DNA of 64,000 nucleotides. Origin: Halobacteria archaeon AArc-dxtr1 (lineage in GTDB: Archaea > Halobacteriota > Halobacteria > Halobacteriales > Natrialbaceae). The translations under genes were made by a program, and so were the position numbers. Each line of letters begins with the position of its first letter. The stretch's first letter is position 1. The notes beneath the pieces were generated by a model that saw only the letters and a list, made by a program, of their open reading frames with translations, was not told the origin of the DNA and ran no database searches. The stretch lies in NCBI GenBank assembly GCA_025517425.1, contig JAOPJY010000001.1:730217-794216 (forward strand), given 5' to 3'. Positions 1 to 9,630 of the stretch are shown in pieces.

Positions 1-1
1 C

Positions 2-1162
2 CTCTTCGAATACCAGCTTGAACAGAGGTTACACCACGGCGCCCAGCTTGCGGTCTACGATGGGGATGAGCTCGTCGTCGACCTCGCCGGGGGAACCACC
101 GGAACCGAAGACGGCGAGGGGCTGCCGACGGACGACGCCGAACCCGAGGGAATCGAGACCGAACCCGACTCGCGGTTCGTCCTCTTTTCGAACACGAAAC
201 CGCTCGCGGCGGCGTGTGTCCACGTGCTCGTCGACGAGGGAGATCTCGAGTTCGACGATCCGATCGTCGACCACTGGCCCGAGTTTGCCGACGACGGCAG
301 CGAGAAAGCCGAGGTGACGGTTCGCCACGTCCTCACCCACCAGTCAGACATTCCCGAAACCCCCGTCGACCAGGAGTACGACGACTGGACCGACCCCGAC
401 GCGCTGTCCGCGGGCGTCGAGGAGGCCGAGCTGCAGTTTTCGCCCGGCGAAGACACCGCCTACCAGTTCTACAGCTTCGGCTGGATCATCGGAGAGCTGG
501 TACGCCAGGTGACGGGCGACCGGATCGACGACTTTGCCCGCGAGAACGTCTTCGAGCCGCTGGACATGGACCGAACCCACATCGGGCGTCCGGATGAGGG
601 TGGGGGAAGCGACAGCGAGGACGGCGGCGAGAACGACGCGTTCGAGGTCGCCACGCTCGTCGGCTTCGACCCCTACGATCGGATCGGGGAGCCGGGGCTA
701 ATGGCCGGCTACACTACCGAAGAGGCCGCCGAGACGTACAACCGCGAGGAGGTCCAGGCGGGAATCAATCCGGCCTGGACCGGCATCGGCCCTACCCGAG
801 AACTCGCGCGGTTCTATGCCTGCTACCGAAACGGCGGCGAACTCGACGGCACCCGACTGGTGAGCGAGGAGATCGTCGAGGAGGCGATCGCCCTTCAGGT
901 CGAGGAACCGCCTGGGGACGACGTTGGCACCGCCTCGCGATACGGCCTGGGCTTTCAGCGCGGCGGCGCGCTCCCGGACCGACGCGGCGTGCCCGCACCA
1001 GCCGGAACCTTCGGCCACGGCGGTCTCGGCAGCAGCATGACATGGGCCGAGCCGGAGACCGGACTCGCGTTCGCATACGTCACCAACGGCATCCGAGACG
1101 GCTACGAACACGACGTCCGGTCGGCGATACTCTCGGAGACGGTTCGATCGGAGCTCTCCTAA
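2..1162 (+). CDS. Serine hydrolase, beta-lactamase/PBP-like family (5' end outside window)
   Basis: The frame is open from the window edge, so the N-terminus is missing and about 386 residues are visible. The family uses an acylated serine and includes class C beta-lactamases, DD-peptidases and esterases. The SxxK nucleophile motif is SNTK at visible residues 63-66 (bases 188-199). A YSF triad at residue 157 stands where YxN is usual, and an HGGLG segment begins at residue 339 near the C-terminal KTG/HxG position. Haloarchaea lack peptidoglycan, so an esterase or peptidase-like role is more likely than a cell-wall role (inference). The substrate cannot be read from the sequence. Confidence 0.85.
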   Translation, partial: LFEYQLEQRLHHGAQLAVYDGDELVVDLAGGTTGTEDGEGLPTDDAEPEGIETEPDSRFVLFSNTKPLAAACVHVLVDEGDLEFDDPIVDHWPEFADDGSEKAEVTVRHVLTHQSDIPETPVDQEYDDWTDPDALSAGVEEAELQFSPGEDTAYQFYSFGWIIGELVRQVTGDRIDDFARENVFEPLDMDRTHIGRPDEGGGSDSEDGGENDAFEVATLVGFDPYDRIGEPGLMAGYTTEEAAETYNREEVQAGINPAWTGIGPTRELARFYACYRNGGELDGTRLVSEEIVEEAIALQVEEPPGDDVGTASRYGLGFQRGGALPDRRGVPAPAGTFGHGGLGSSMTWAEPETGLAFAYVTNGIRDGYEHDVRSAILSETVRSELS

Positions 1163-1277
1163 CCGGTCCGATCGGGAACCGCGTTATCCCATATTCGTGC
1201 ATACCTTTCGACTTCGAACAGGCGAAAGTGAGCACGAACCCGAGCGTTAATGGGTCTCGCGGTCGCCCTCTGACGTA

Positions 1278-2171
1278 ATGACCGAGATTATCGACGGTAA
1301 CGCTGTCGCTGCAGACATTCGCGACGGACTGACTGATGCTATCGAGACGCTCGCCGACGCCGGCTCCCGCCCCGGACTGGCGACCGTGCTGATGGGCGAC
1401 GATCCTGCCAGTCAGACGTACGTGAACATGAAACAGCGCGACTGTGAGGAGGTTGGCATCGAGAGCCACCACGTCGACGTTCCAGGCGACGCCTCGCCGG
1501 GCGTATTGTACGACGCCATCTCCGAGTTGAACGAGGATCCGGAGGTTCACGGCTACATCGTTCAGGCCCCCGTTCCGGACCACGTCGACTACCGCGAAGT
1601 GATCCGCAGGGTCGACCCGCGCAAGGACGTCGACGGCTTCCACCCCGAGAACGTCGGTCGGCTCGTGGCCGGCGACGCTCGATTCCGGCCCTGTACGCCC
1701 CACGGCGTCCAGAAGCTGCTCGAGGCGGCAGGCGTCGAGACCGAGGGCGCAGACGTGACGATCGTGGGCCGCTCTGATATCGTCGGCAAGCCGTTGGCGA
1801 ACCTCCTCGTGCAGAAGGCCGAGGACGGCAACGCGACGGTGACGGTCTGTCACTCCCGGACCGACAATCTCGCCGCGAAGACTCGCAGCGCCGACGTCGT
1901 CGTCGCCGCTGTGGGTGTCCCCGAGCTGATCGACGGCTCGATGATCGACGAGGGCGCCGTCGTGATCGACGTCGGCGTCAACCGCGTCGATGCAGACACC
2001 GAGAAAGGGTACGAACTCGTCGGCGACGTCGAGTTCGAGAGCGCTAAAGAGCAGGCGAGCGCGATCACGCCCGTTCCCGGCGGGGTCGGCCCGATGACGC
2101 GAGCGATGTTGCTCTACAACACGGTTAAAGCCGCCAGCGAGCAGACCGGCGTCGAGGTCGACCTCCCGTAG
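1278..2171 (+). CDS. folD: Bifunctional methylene-THF dehydrogenase / methenyl-THF cyclohydrolase
   Basis: FolD interconverts 5,10-methylene- and 10-formyl-tetrahydrofolate in the cytoplasm, feeding purine and thymidylate synthesis. The 297-residue length is normal for the family. Y48 and K52 (YVNMK) match the conserved catalytic Tyr-xxx-Lys. The segments QAPVPDHV, DVDGFHPENVG and PCTPHGV are folate-site signatures, GRSDIVGKP is the NADP loop, and PVPGGVGPMT is the C-terminal signature. The ATG is preceded by a TTAAT box about 28 nt upstream, consistent with a leaderless transcript. It meets the next gene tail to tail. Related folate genes thyA and dhfr lie 9 kb downstream, and purD is also in the window. 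Confidence 0.97.
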   Translation: MTEIIDGNAVAADIRDGLTDAIETLADAGSRPGLATVLMGDDPASQTYVNMKQRDCEEVGIESHHVDVPGDASPGVLYDAISELNEDPEVHGYIVQAPVPDHVDYREVIRRVDPRKDVDGFHPENVGRLVAGDARFRPCTPHGVQKLLEAAGVETEGADVTIVGRSDIVGKPLANLLVQKAEDGNATVTVCHSRTDNLAAKTRSADVVVAAVGVPELIDGSMIDEGAVVIDVGVNRVDADTEKGYELVGDVEFESAKEQASAITPVPGGVGPMTRAMLLYNTVKAASEQTGVEVDLP

Positions 2172-2193
2172 CGACGCCGTTTTTCCGTTCTCC

Positions 2194-2904
2194 TCAGGCG
2201 AGTTCGTCGAGACGGTCTTGGGCGCGTGCGAGTGCAGCCTCCTCGCCGCGCAGTGCGTCAGCGACCTCGCGAGCGGCGCGTAGAAGCGTCTCTGCCGTCT
2301 CCGGTGACACGTCACCGTCTAACATTCGGATGCGTTTGGCGTGCTCGCCGAGCGCGTCGAACGCACCACGTTCGGCCTCGGTTAGTTCGGATCCCTCGAG
2401 CCAGGTGCGAACGTCACGCCGATACTCCCGGACAGCCTCGGCGGCAGCCAGCCCGCGGGCTGCGCGCAGTGTCTCTGGAACCTCCGTAGCAGGCGGACGG
2501 TCGCCTGCGTCGGCGTCGGCGAGTACGGAGATGAAATACAGTTCCTCGGATTCCTCGAGCTGCCGCGCCCGCGCCAGCGTGTCGGCGACGTGGAGCAACT
2601 CTGCGGCGGCGAGGTAGGTATCGTCGAGGGACTGGAGCTCTCCGCCGCTGATGAATCCACGCTGGCGAACGTACTCTCGGGTGCGGTCACGAGCGCGCTC
2701 TGCGAGTGTTGTCGTCGAGCTGTCGTCGACGGCGTTTCGAACCGGGCTCAGGTCGAATGTCACGGGTGCATCGGTATGCTCGGCACGCTCGTCCGTACCG
2801 ACGCTGCGCAGGCTGCCACAGGCCGGGCAATCGATGCTGCCCGTCTCGTAGTACGACCACTGAGTCCCACACTCGCGACACGTTCGCTCGCCCCGAATCT
2901 TCAT
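2194..2904 (-). CDS. Haloarchaeal zinc-ribbon protein with helical C-terminal region
   Basis: This 236-residue protein starts at the internal ATG giving MKIRGERTC, because the zinc ribbon follows directly; the upstream 14 codons read as non-protein. The N-terminus carries CRECG then CPACG (CxxC-x16-CxxC), a typical zinc ribbon. The remaining 190 residues are acidic, Ala/Glu/Arg-rich and probably all helical, with no membrane segment. Zinc-ribbon proteins with helical tails are common, largely uncharacterised, in haloarchaea. I do not recognise a specific function; a nucleic-acid-linked or protein-interaction role is only inference. It converges on folD with 22 bp between stops and is followed on its own strand by a separate membrane protein gene lying downstream of its start. 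Confidence 0.8.
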   Translation of the reverse strand: MKIRGERTCRECGTQWSYYETGSIDCPACGSLRSVGTDERAEHTDAPVTFDLSPVRNAVDDSSTTTLAERARDRTREYVRQRGFISGGELQSLDDTYLAAAELLHVADTLARARQLEESEELYFISVLADADAGDRPPATEVPETLRAARGLAAAEAVREYRRDVRTWLEGSELTEAERGAFDALGEHAKRIRMLDGDVSPETAETLLRAAREVADALRGEEAALARAQDRLDELA

Positions 2905-2946
2905 GGGCGGTGGTTCGGTCGGGAGCGCTAAATTCCCACCGATCAA

Positions 2947-3954
2947 TTACGCACGCGCGAAAGACCCTGCAGTGAAGGCCCCACCAACGCAGATCGTGAG
3001 CCAGTACGTACAGGCGCGGTAGATCAGTGCGACGGTCAACGCAGTAGCAGGCGTAAGGCCACCGAGTGCAACCAGCGAGGCCGTAACGATGGCCTCGACG
3101 CCACCGGTCCCGCCGGGGGCGGGGACGACCGATCCCAGTTTCCCGAGTGCCACGGCCAGGGCCACGACGGCGATGGGAAGCTCGTGGCCGAGGGCAACTG
3201 CGCCGACGTACACCGGCGCCATTAGAAACGCCATCCCGAGGTGAGCATATATCGTCGCGTGGACGAGGGTCCGCCGATCCGCAGTGATCGTGTCGACCGT
3301 CTCGTAGAAGCCGTCGAGTCGAGAGCGGACGGCTGTGGGGGCGAGCGCGCGGTCTACCCGTGTCGTGAACCGGCCAACTGTGCTTCGAAGGATCGAGGTT
3401 GTCGGAAGTACCAGCCGATAGACGACTGATTCGCGTCGGACGACGACGTAGACGAGCGCCGCAACGAGGACGAACAACCCGCCGAACGCAGTCAGCTGCG
3501 CCCGCATATCGTTTCCGAGGACGTCGTCGGTCGTCATGAACACGAGCGCCAGAAAGCCGAACGTGTAGTAGGGAACGTAGTTGAGCAGGTCTGCGGAGAC
3601 GACGCCCGCGAACCCGTCCTCGACTGCCATCTCGGATCGGCTGGCGACGAGGTAGGCGACGACAGGTTCAGTGGCGACCTGCCCGTACGGAGTTACGTAC
3701 TTCAAAAACATCGCGGTCAGAAAGACCGATCCCACGCTCGCGCGGGTCAGCGTCGGGTCGACCAGCCGGAGAAACCGGCTCCAGACGAGCCCTCGGAACG
3801 TCAGAGCGAGCAGTCCCGAGAGAACGCCGACCGTGAGAGTCGGCCAGTTAGCGTGGGAGAGTTCGGCGACAACGTCGCGTCCGCCGACGAATCCTAGCAA
3901 GACGACGAGCAAGAGCGCGGCGAACCCGAACCCAAGCGCAACTCGCCGTTTCAT
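2947..3954 (-). CDS. Integral membrane protein, lysylphosphatidylglycerol synthase TM-region-like (UPF0104/YbhN)
   Basis: The 335-residue protein is almost entirely hydrophobic with about eight transmembrane segments. The overall pattern, including the late glycine/proline-rich PAPGGTGGVEA segment, is that of the flippase-like UPF0104/LPG_synthase_TM family. Members are fused to or associated with lipid-modifying enzymes, or are thought to move lipids or glycosyl carriers across membranes; the substrate here is unknown. PAPGGTGGVEA corresponds to the family's most conserved loop. The ATG at 3954 begins MKRRVALGFGF, a positive-inside signal anchor. It ends 43 bp before the start of the downstream zinc-ribbon gene on the same strand, so cotranscription is possible. 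Confidence 0.85.
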   Translation of the reverse strand: MKRRVALGFGFAALLLVVLLGFVGGRDVVAELSHANWPTLTVGVLSGLLALTFRGLVWSRFLRLVDPTLTRASVGSVFLTAMFLKYVTPYGQVATEPVVAYLVASRSEMAVEDGFAGVVSADLLNYVPYYTFGFLALVFMTTDDVLGNDMRAQLTAFGGLFVLVAALVYVVVRRESVVYRLVLPTTSILRSTVGRFTTRVDRALAPTAVRSRLDGFYETVDTITADRRTLVHATIYAHLGMAFLMAPVYVGAVALGHELPIAVVALAVALGKLGSVVPAPGGTGGVEAIVTASLVALGGLTPATALTVALIYRACTYWLTICVGGAFTAGSFARA

Positions 3955-4086
3955 ACAATTGATCGTTGTCGTGAGGCGACAATTAGTTTATGACTCGCCC
4001 CCGTGGGCCTCTGCAAGTGGGTGGCGCATCAAGACACGGCAGTTGCAGGCCGCATCGCAACGGACGGGAACATACTATCCGACTGT

Positions 4087-4758
<672 letters not shown>

Positions 4759-5280
4759 TCGAGTCGTCTACACTCGGTCGGTCGAGTTTCGCGTTTCGTA
4801 CGGGCGCTTTTGAAGCCGTCATCGTGCGCCCTCCTCGATCTATAGCCCAACCAGTGGCAAGTCGACGTGTGGGACAGTCAAAGTGACCACCCATACGCGG
4901 CCGGTAGATTTAAGATCACCCAGCGATTTTTTTCGCGTGACGCTTCGCTTGGAGGGCCGAAGCGTCAGCGGGGACCAATTCAGGGCGGCAAGCGGCCGCG
5001 TGGCATTTTTCGCCACGCGGCTTGCTTTCCTGTTATTCGTACCACGAGAGAGCCACAGCTACGTGTTCTCGAGACCGATCTACTCACTCACGAGCACGGA
5101 AATCAATCTTATCAGACATGATTCGATCATTATAGTCCCACGTATCGGCTACTACCCAATCGTGTTATAGATTGCAGCAGTTGCCGTAGGAGTTATCTCA
5201 CCAGCGATTAGCGGACGCTCTCGAAGGGAACCCGATATACTTATTAAAAACCGACAGTAACATACATTCGGTACTTCCCA
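4759..5280. other. 522-bp intergenic region with two hairpins, no supported gene
   Basis: No convincing gene is present; frames here lack the usual acidic, third-position-GC-rich composition. Two strong inverted repeats are visible. GACGCTTCG (4939-4947) pairs with CGAAGCGTC (4958-4966). GCCGCGTGGC (4995-5004) pairs with GCCACGCGGC (5012-5021) around a T-rich 7-nt loop; AAGC/GCTT flanks can extend the second stem. The stretch 5085-5280 is AT-richer and holds the PadR-gene promoter (TTATTAAAAA near 5240-5250). Confidence 0.7.
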
Positions 5281-5559
5281 ATGTACGACTTGACAGGATT
5301 CCAGCGTGACCTGCTCTACGTTATCGCTGGCGAGGAGGAGCCCCACGGACTGGCAATCAAAGACGAACTCGAACAGTACTACGAGAAGGAGATCCACCAC
5401 GGGCGGCTGTATCCAAACCTCGATACGCTCGTCGACAAGGGACTCGTCGAGAAGGGGCGTCGAGACCGACGAACGAACTTCTATACGCTCACTCGCCGCG
5501 GTCGACGGGAGCTCGAAGCTCGCCGTGACTGGGAGACACAGTACGTCGACATCGAGTGA
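5281..5559 (+). CDS. PadR-family transcriptional regulator
   Basis: This 92-residue protein consists of a single winged-helix domain of the PadR N-terminal type. The signature runs LTGFQRDLLYVIAG, then EPHGLAIKDELEQYY, then the recognition and wing region HHGRLYPNLDTLVDKGLVEKG. Length and layout match short haloarchaeal PadR proteins, which bind DNA as dimers and often autoregulate. The ATG lies 30-40 nt after a TTATTAAAAA box in the unusually AT-rich upstream region, consistent with a short leader. No flanking gene shares its strand closely enough to form an operon, so its target is not evident; the hairpins upstream are candidate operators but this is unproven. Confidence 0.92.
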   Translation: MYDLTGFQRDLLYVIAGEEEPHGLAIKDELEQYYEKEIHHGRLYPNLDTLVDKGLVEKGRRDRRTNFYTLTRRGRRELEARRDWETQYVDIE

Positions 5560-5666
5560 CCGATCGACGGCTATCGCAGACGGCACTCGAATATAGCTGA
5601 CCCTGATCGTGCAGCGACCATTTCTGGCCGAGACAACGCTCTCACTGTGACTGGTTCGCCGCGTCG

Positions 5667-5673
5667 TTTATAT
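5667..5673 (+). promoter_or_regulatory. TATA-like box for the MgtC-like gene
   Basis: TTTATAT is centred about 27 nt before the GTG start at 5697, the spacing expected for a leaderless haloarchaeal transcript. This supports choosing the GTG as the start codon. Confidence 0.6.
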
Positions 5674-5696
5674 CCGGTTGTGGGAAACTACAGGGC

Positions 5697-6992
5697 GTGA
5701 ACGAGCTCCCGTTGCAGGTTGGCGCGCAAGCCCTGGACGAGACGGTCGTCCGCATCGGTCTGGCCGGCGCGCTGGGGATGTTTCTGGGACTCGAGCGCGA
5801 GTGGTCACACAAGTCAGCAGGCATTCGCACGTTCTCACTGATCAGCCTGCTTGCCGCCGTCTTTACCATCCTCGCGTTCGAGACGGCAGTCGGTGAGGGT
5901 CTGCTCGTTCTGGGCGGTGTGTTGGTCATCGTACAGGGAGTCTTGCTCGCAGTCCGAGGACTCCTCGACGAGGACGGTGAGGGTGGGCTCTCGTTGACGA
6001 CGTCGGTCTCGATGCTCGTCGCTTACGGCGTCGGCGCGCTCGTCGCCGCTGGCTTCGTCATCGAAGGCGTGACCGTCGCCGTCCTCTCGTCGCTGCTGCT
6101 CGTTCTCAAGCGCGAACTCCACGAGTTCGCCTGGGGACTCTCGCGCGAGGAGATGCGCTCGACGACTGAGTTCGCAATCTTGGCGTTCGTCGTCTACCCG
6201 CTGTTACCCCCGGAGTACACGCTGGAAATCGGCGAGTTGACGATCCCGCTCGAGCCCCAAGTGATCTGGCTCATGGTCGTCGCCGTCGCGGGGATCGGGA
6301 TCGTCAACTACGCGATCGTCTCGACGTACGGCAGCCGAGGAATCGCCGTCACCGGCTTTTTCGGCGGTCTCGCCGCGTCGACCGCCGTCGTCGGAACGAT
6401 GCTCGATCACGTCCGCCAACGCCCCGACGCCGCCTCCTACGCCGTCGCAGCGATCATCCTCGCGGACGCCGCGATGGCGGCGCGAAACTTAGCGATCGCG
6501 ATCGCGTTCACCGCTGGCGGCGGCGTCTCGTTGCTCACCGAGGCGATCGTTCCACTCGGCGCAGTGATCGTCGTTGCGTTCGTCATCGCGGGCGCTACCG
6601 CCGACTGGCGGGAGGCGGCGCCGATGGAACTCGAAAGCCCCTTCTCGATGAAGAACGCGCTCGGGTTCGGCGCTGTCTTCCTCGCGGTGTTGGTTTTTGG
6701 CTCGCTCGCCGAGACCTGGTTCGGCACGCTCGGGTTCTATGTGACCGCGGTCGCGAGTGGCCTCGTCTCGAGCGCCGGCGCGACGACCTCCGCGGTCGTC
6801 CTCTACCGCGGCGGCCAGCTCGGGTCGACGGAGGCGACCATCGCCGTCCTGCTGGCGACCGTTTCGAGTATCGTCGTCAAGGCCCTGCTCGCCGCAGCCT
6901 CGACGAACCAGCGCTTCAAGAGCCGAGTCGCAATCTACAGCGGCGTGTTGCTGCTCAGTGGCGCAGTGGCGTCAGTTGTACTCGTCATCTGA
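5697..6992 (+). CDS. MgtC/SapB-type membrane protein with DUF4010 domain
   Basis: The 431-residue protein begins at GTG, with a TATA-like box at the right distance for a leaderless message. The N-terminal 150 residues are MgtC-like, shown by RIGLAGALGMFLGLEREW and the adjoining helices. The rest, with about nine further membrane segments, matches the DUF4010 architecture common in prokaryotes. In bacteria MgtC proteins are linked to magnesium limitation and modulation of membrane ATPases; the archaeal role is untested. About twelve membrane segments are expected in total. It stands alone on its strand between PadR and a small membrane protein. Confidence 0.88.
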   Translation: MNELPLQVGAQALDETVVRIGLAGALGMFLGLEREWSHKSAGIRTFSLISLLAAVFTILAFETAVGEGLLVLGGVLVIVQGVLLAVRGLLDEDGEGGLSLTTSVSMLVAYGVGALVAAGFVIEGVTVAVLSSLLLVLKRELHEFAWGLSREEMRSTTEFAILAFVVYPLLPPEYTLEIGELTIPLEPQVIWLMVVAVAGIGIVNYAIVSTYGSRGIAVTGFFGGLAASTAVVGTMLDHVRQRPDAASYAVAAIILADAAMAARNLAIAIAFTAGGGVSLLTEAIVPLGAVIVVAFVIAGATADWREAAPMELESPFSMKNALGFGAVFLAVLVFGSLAETWFGTLGFYVTAVASGLVSSAGATTSAVVLYRGGQLGSTEATIAVLLATVSSIVVKALLAAASTNQRFKSRVAIYSGVLLLSGAVASVVLVI

Positions 6993-7092
6993 TGAGTCGG
7001 CGAACGGGCAGCTCTGTTTCGGTCGCGTAACCGTTCATTTCGGACAACGCAGGCGGCGGTTTCTTGATGGCGGCGCTGGTACCACCGTCGCT

Positions 7093-7404
7093 ATGATCGT
7101 CACTGCCATCGCGAAGAAAGCGATGTCCGTCGGCTACCGACGCTACGGCGTTCCGGGCGCGGTCGCACTCGGCGTGCTCACCGTCGCTGGCTACGTGTTG
7201 CTTCGTCGGCTACTCGATACGACCGCGCAAGCAGAACACACCGAGCAACCCATCGACGTCGATACGCTGTGGAGCGCGTTCGATAGCGGCGGTGTTGGCG
7301 CCCTGACCAACCCCGATACGCTCAATGAAGCCATCGACATCGACGCGGTGGCGACCGCAATCGACGACGCGTTCGCTCAGTCCTCGCGCAGTTCGGCGAC
7401 GTGA
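7093..7404 (+). CDS. Small single-span membrane protein of unknown function
   Basis: This 103-residue frame starts at ATG 7093. It has an amphipathic basic N-terminus (AIAKKAMSVGYRRYG), one hydrophobic helix at about residues 22-38 (AVALGVLTVAGYVLLRR), then an acidic soluble tail rich in Asp and Ala. The acidic tail, GC-rich wobble positions and positive-inside pattern all support a real gene. I do not recognise a family. Its 3' end overlaps the 3' end of purD on the opposite strand by 28 bp, an unusually tight convergent arrangement that implies antisense transcript overlap. Confidence 0.65.
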   Translation: MIVTAIAKKAMSVGYRRYGVPGAVALGVLTVAGYVLLRRLLDTTAQAEHTEQPIDVDTLWSAFDSGGVGALTNPDTLNEAIDIDAVATAIDDAFAQSSRSSAT

Positions 7405-8669
7405 TCGATTCGCTGCTGAACGAGGTCGTCGGTTCCGATGTCGTGACGGACGTGCAGTCCCTCCTCACCGGCGACTGCGAGGGCGTCTTCGGCGATCGTC
7501 TCGGCCTCGGCGATGGTGTCCGCGACGCCAACGAGCGCGAACGACCGTGAGGTCGTCGTGTAGATGCCGTCTTCGCGCGCGTCGACGCTTGCGTAGTACA
7601 GCAGCGCGTCACCCGCGCTCTCCTCGTCGACGTTGACTACCGCTCCCGCCTCGGGGTCGGTCGGGTAGCCGGCCGGAACCGCGTACTTACAGACGGTCGC
7701 CTGGGAGGCAAAGTCGAGCGCTGGAGGCGCGTCGCCGTCCCGTGCGGCGGTGAGCACGTCCAGGAAGTCCGTCTCGAGGACGGGCAGCGTGTTCATCGCC
7801 TCGGGGTCGCCAAAGCGGGCGTTGAACTCGATAACCTTGGGGCCCTCGCTGGTGAGCATAAACTGACCGTAGAGGATGCCTCGGTAGTCCTCCAAGGCGT
7901 CGACGGTCGCCTCGATGATCGAGACGGCCGCGTCGTAGTCCCTCTCGGTCATGAACGGGAGAGCGGTCGAAGCGTCGGTGTAGCTTCCCATGCCGCCCGT
8001 GTTTGGTCCCTCGTCGCCCTCGTAGGCACGTTTGTGGTCCTGGACCGCGGGGGCGGTCTCGAAGGCGCCGTTAGCGACGAACGCCTGGACGGTGAACTCC
8101 TCGCCGATCAGGCGCTCCTCCAAGACGATCCGGTCGTAGTCCGAGTCGCGGATGTACTGCTTGCCCTCCTCAGCGGTTACCTGATCGCCGATGACCTTCA
8201 CGCCCTTCCCGCCCGTGAGTCCGGCGGGTTTGATCGCGAGGTCGCCGTCGTACTCGTCGATGAAGTCGCAGGCCGCCTCCGGGTCGTCGAAGGTCTCGAA
8301 GTCCGGACAGCCCGGGATGTCGTTTTCGGCCATGAACCGGCGCTGGAAGGCCTTGTCCGTCTCGATGCGAGCGTCGGCCTCCTTTGGGCCGAAGGCGTAG
8401 ATTCCCGCGTCTTCGAGGGCGTCTGCGACGCCGGCCGCGAGGGGTGCCTCGGGGCCGACGACCGCGATCGTCGCGTCGACGTCCTCGGCGTACTCGACGA
8501 CGGCCTCGGGGTCGGTCGTCTCGAGCGTCTCGAACCCGGCCGCGATTCGGTCGATGCCGGGGTTGCGGTTGCCGGCGCAGGCGTAGAGGTCGGCGTCGCT
8601 CTCTTCTAACGCGCGAGCGATGGCGTGTTCGCGGCCGCCACCGCCGATCAGGAGCACGGTCTCTGTCAT
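7377..8669 (-). CDS. purD: Phosphoribosylamine-glycine ligase (GAR synthetase)
   Basis: PurD joins glycine to 5-phosphoribosylamine with ATP, the second step of purine synthesis. The 430-residue length is standard. The start at 8669 is chosen because MTETVLLIGGGGREHAIARA is the canonical N-terminus; the 15 upstream codons are not conserved in type. ATP-grasp elements include KPAGLTGGKGVKV and the metal-binding segment VIEFNARFGDPE; GPNTGGMGSY is another family signature. A GTTTACA box on the minus strand near 8696-8702 sits about 30 nt upstream, suggesting a nearly leaderless transcript. Confidence 0.97.
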   Translation of the reverse strand: MTETVLLIGGGGREHAIARALEESDADLYACAGNRNPGIDRIAAGFETLETTDPEAVVEYAEDVDATIAVVGPEAPLAAGVADALEDAGIYAFGPKEADARIETDKAFQRRFMAENDIPGCPDFETFDDPEAACDFIDEYDGDLAIKPAGLTGGKGVKVIGDQVTAEEGKQYIRDSDYDRIVLEERLIGEEFTVQAFVANGAFETAPAVQDHKRAYEGDEGPNTGGMGSYTDASTALPFMTERDYDAAVSIIEATVDALEDYRGILYGQFMLTSEGPKVIEFNARFGDPEAMNTLPVLETDFLDVLTAARDGDAPPALDFASQATVCKYAVPAGYPTDPEAGAVVNVDEESAGDALLYYASVDAREDGIYTTTSRSFALVGVADTIAEAETIAEDALAVAGEEGLHVRHDIGTDDLVQQRIDHVAELRED

Positions 8670-8778
8670 GGTCGAAAACGGAGCGCACGAACCTGTAAAC
8701 GTTGCTCTTTCCACGACCGAATCTGTTCACGTCGGTGCACACCCCCGACGGCTCGGCCTCGGGTTCGTCGCCGTCTAA

Positions 8779-9492
8779 CTACTGATTGTCCGGTGCTGTG
8801 GACGATTTGTCGTCGGCCGTTCCTACGGATTCGCCTGCCCTTTCCGCAGATTCGTCTGCCGTCTCCGATGCGCTGCTCGCCGCCTCCGACGAGCCACCCG
8901 CGGTGTCCGCGAGCAGTCGGTCGGTCGCCGCCTCGAGAGAGTGTGCGTCCTCGACGTCGTCGGTCGTCCACCGGTAGAGTTGGCCGCGGCGCTCCAGGTG
9001 GTCGAACAGCTTCGCGAGCATTCCGTCGAAGCGGTCGTGCTCGCGCTCGCGGTCCCGGCTCCCGTCTGCCGCGTAGTAGTCTCGCTTCAAGACGAGGAGG
9101 TCGTCGTTGTCGACCTCGCCCGCTTCGAGTTCGTGGCCGCCGTCGTTGTCCTCGAAAACGGCCACGACATGCGTCGCGCGCCGGAGGAAGACGCGGAACT
9201 TGACGTACCAGTTTTCCCAGGCCTCGTCTGCCGGGTCGATCTCCTCGAGAACGAACGCCTCCGTGTCGGGGCGAGACATCGAGAGTCGGTCTCGGGTTTC
9301 GATCACGCGGTCTTTCCGCCCGTCCGTCTCGTCGTAGCTCCCGATCACGAAGTACAGTACCTCGGCCCGCCCGAGTCGCTCGCAGTCGCGGGCGACGACG
9401 CGGCTAATTTCCGTGAACTGCGCGGGCGTGAGCCCGGCGTCGCGGACGTCCTGCATGTCGGAGAGAAGCTCGGCTGCGAACGGGGATGCCAT
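8779..9492 (-). CDS. Conserved haloarchaeal protein of unknown function
   Basis: The 237-residue acidic protein has a well-ordered region over about residues 1-175 and a low-complexity Ser/Glu/Ala tail (AGGSSEAASSASETADESAE). There is no signal peptide or membrane segment. Recognisable blocks are VARDCERLGRAEVLYFVIGSY near residue 35 and ENWYVKFRVFLRRATHVVAVF near residue 95, which suggest an alpha/beta fold. I cannot assign a family with confidence. It is downstream of nothing on its own strand and is divergent from the ArsR-type regulator that starts 138 bp away, so the regulator could act on the shared region (inference). Confidence 0.75.
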   Translation of the reverse strand: MASPFAAELLSDMQDVRDAGLTPAQFTEISRVVARDCERLGRAEVLYFVIGSYDETDGRKDRVIETRDRLSMSRPDTEAFVLEEIDPADEAWENWYVKFRVFLRRATHVVAVFEDNDGGHELEAGEVDNDDLLVLKRDYYAADGSRDREREHDRFDGMLAKLFDHLERRGQLYRWTTDDVEDAHSLEAATDRLLADTAGGSSEAASSASETADESAERAGESVGTADDKSSTAPDNQ

Positions 9493-9630
9493 CGCACGGA
9501 AGCACTCAGCGCCCCCTCAAAAATGGTCCCCTCGCAGACCGAATCCGTTCCGACCACAGCTGATTCAGCATCAACTGATTCAGGATCGACCAAAACATCT
9601 ATCGGAGTGGACCACGTAGGGTCACTCAAG

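Noticed and set aside
1080-2315. A 411-residue open frame on the minus strand across folD
   Set aside because: It is antisense to a clear folD gene and is basic with many Arg, His and Ser, the expected shadow of a high-GC gene.
8941-9622. A long N-terminal extension of the ArsR-type regulator, back to 8941
   Set aside because: This part is antisense to the conserved gene at 8779-9492; the DNA-binding domain begins after ATG 9631.
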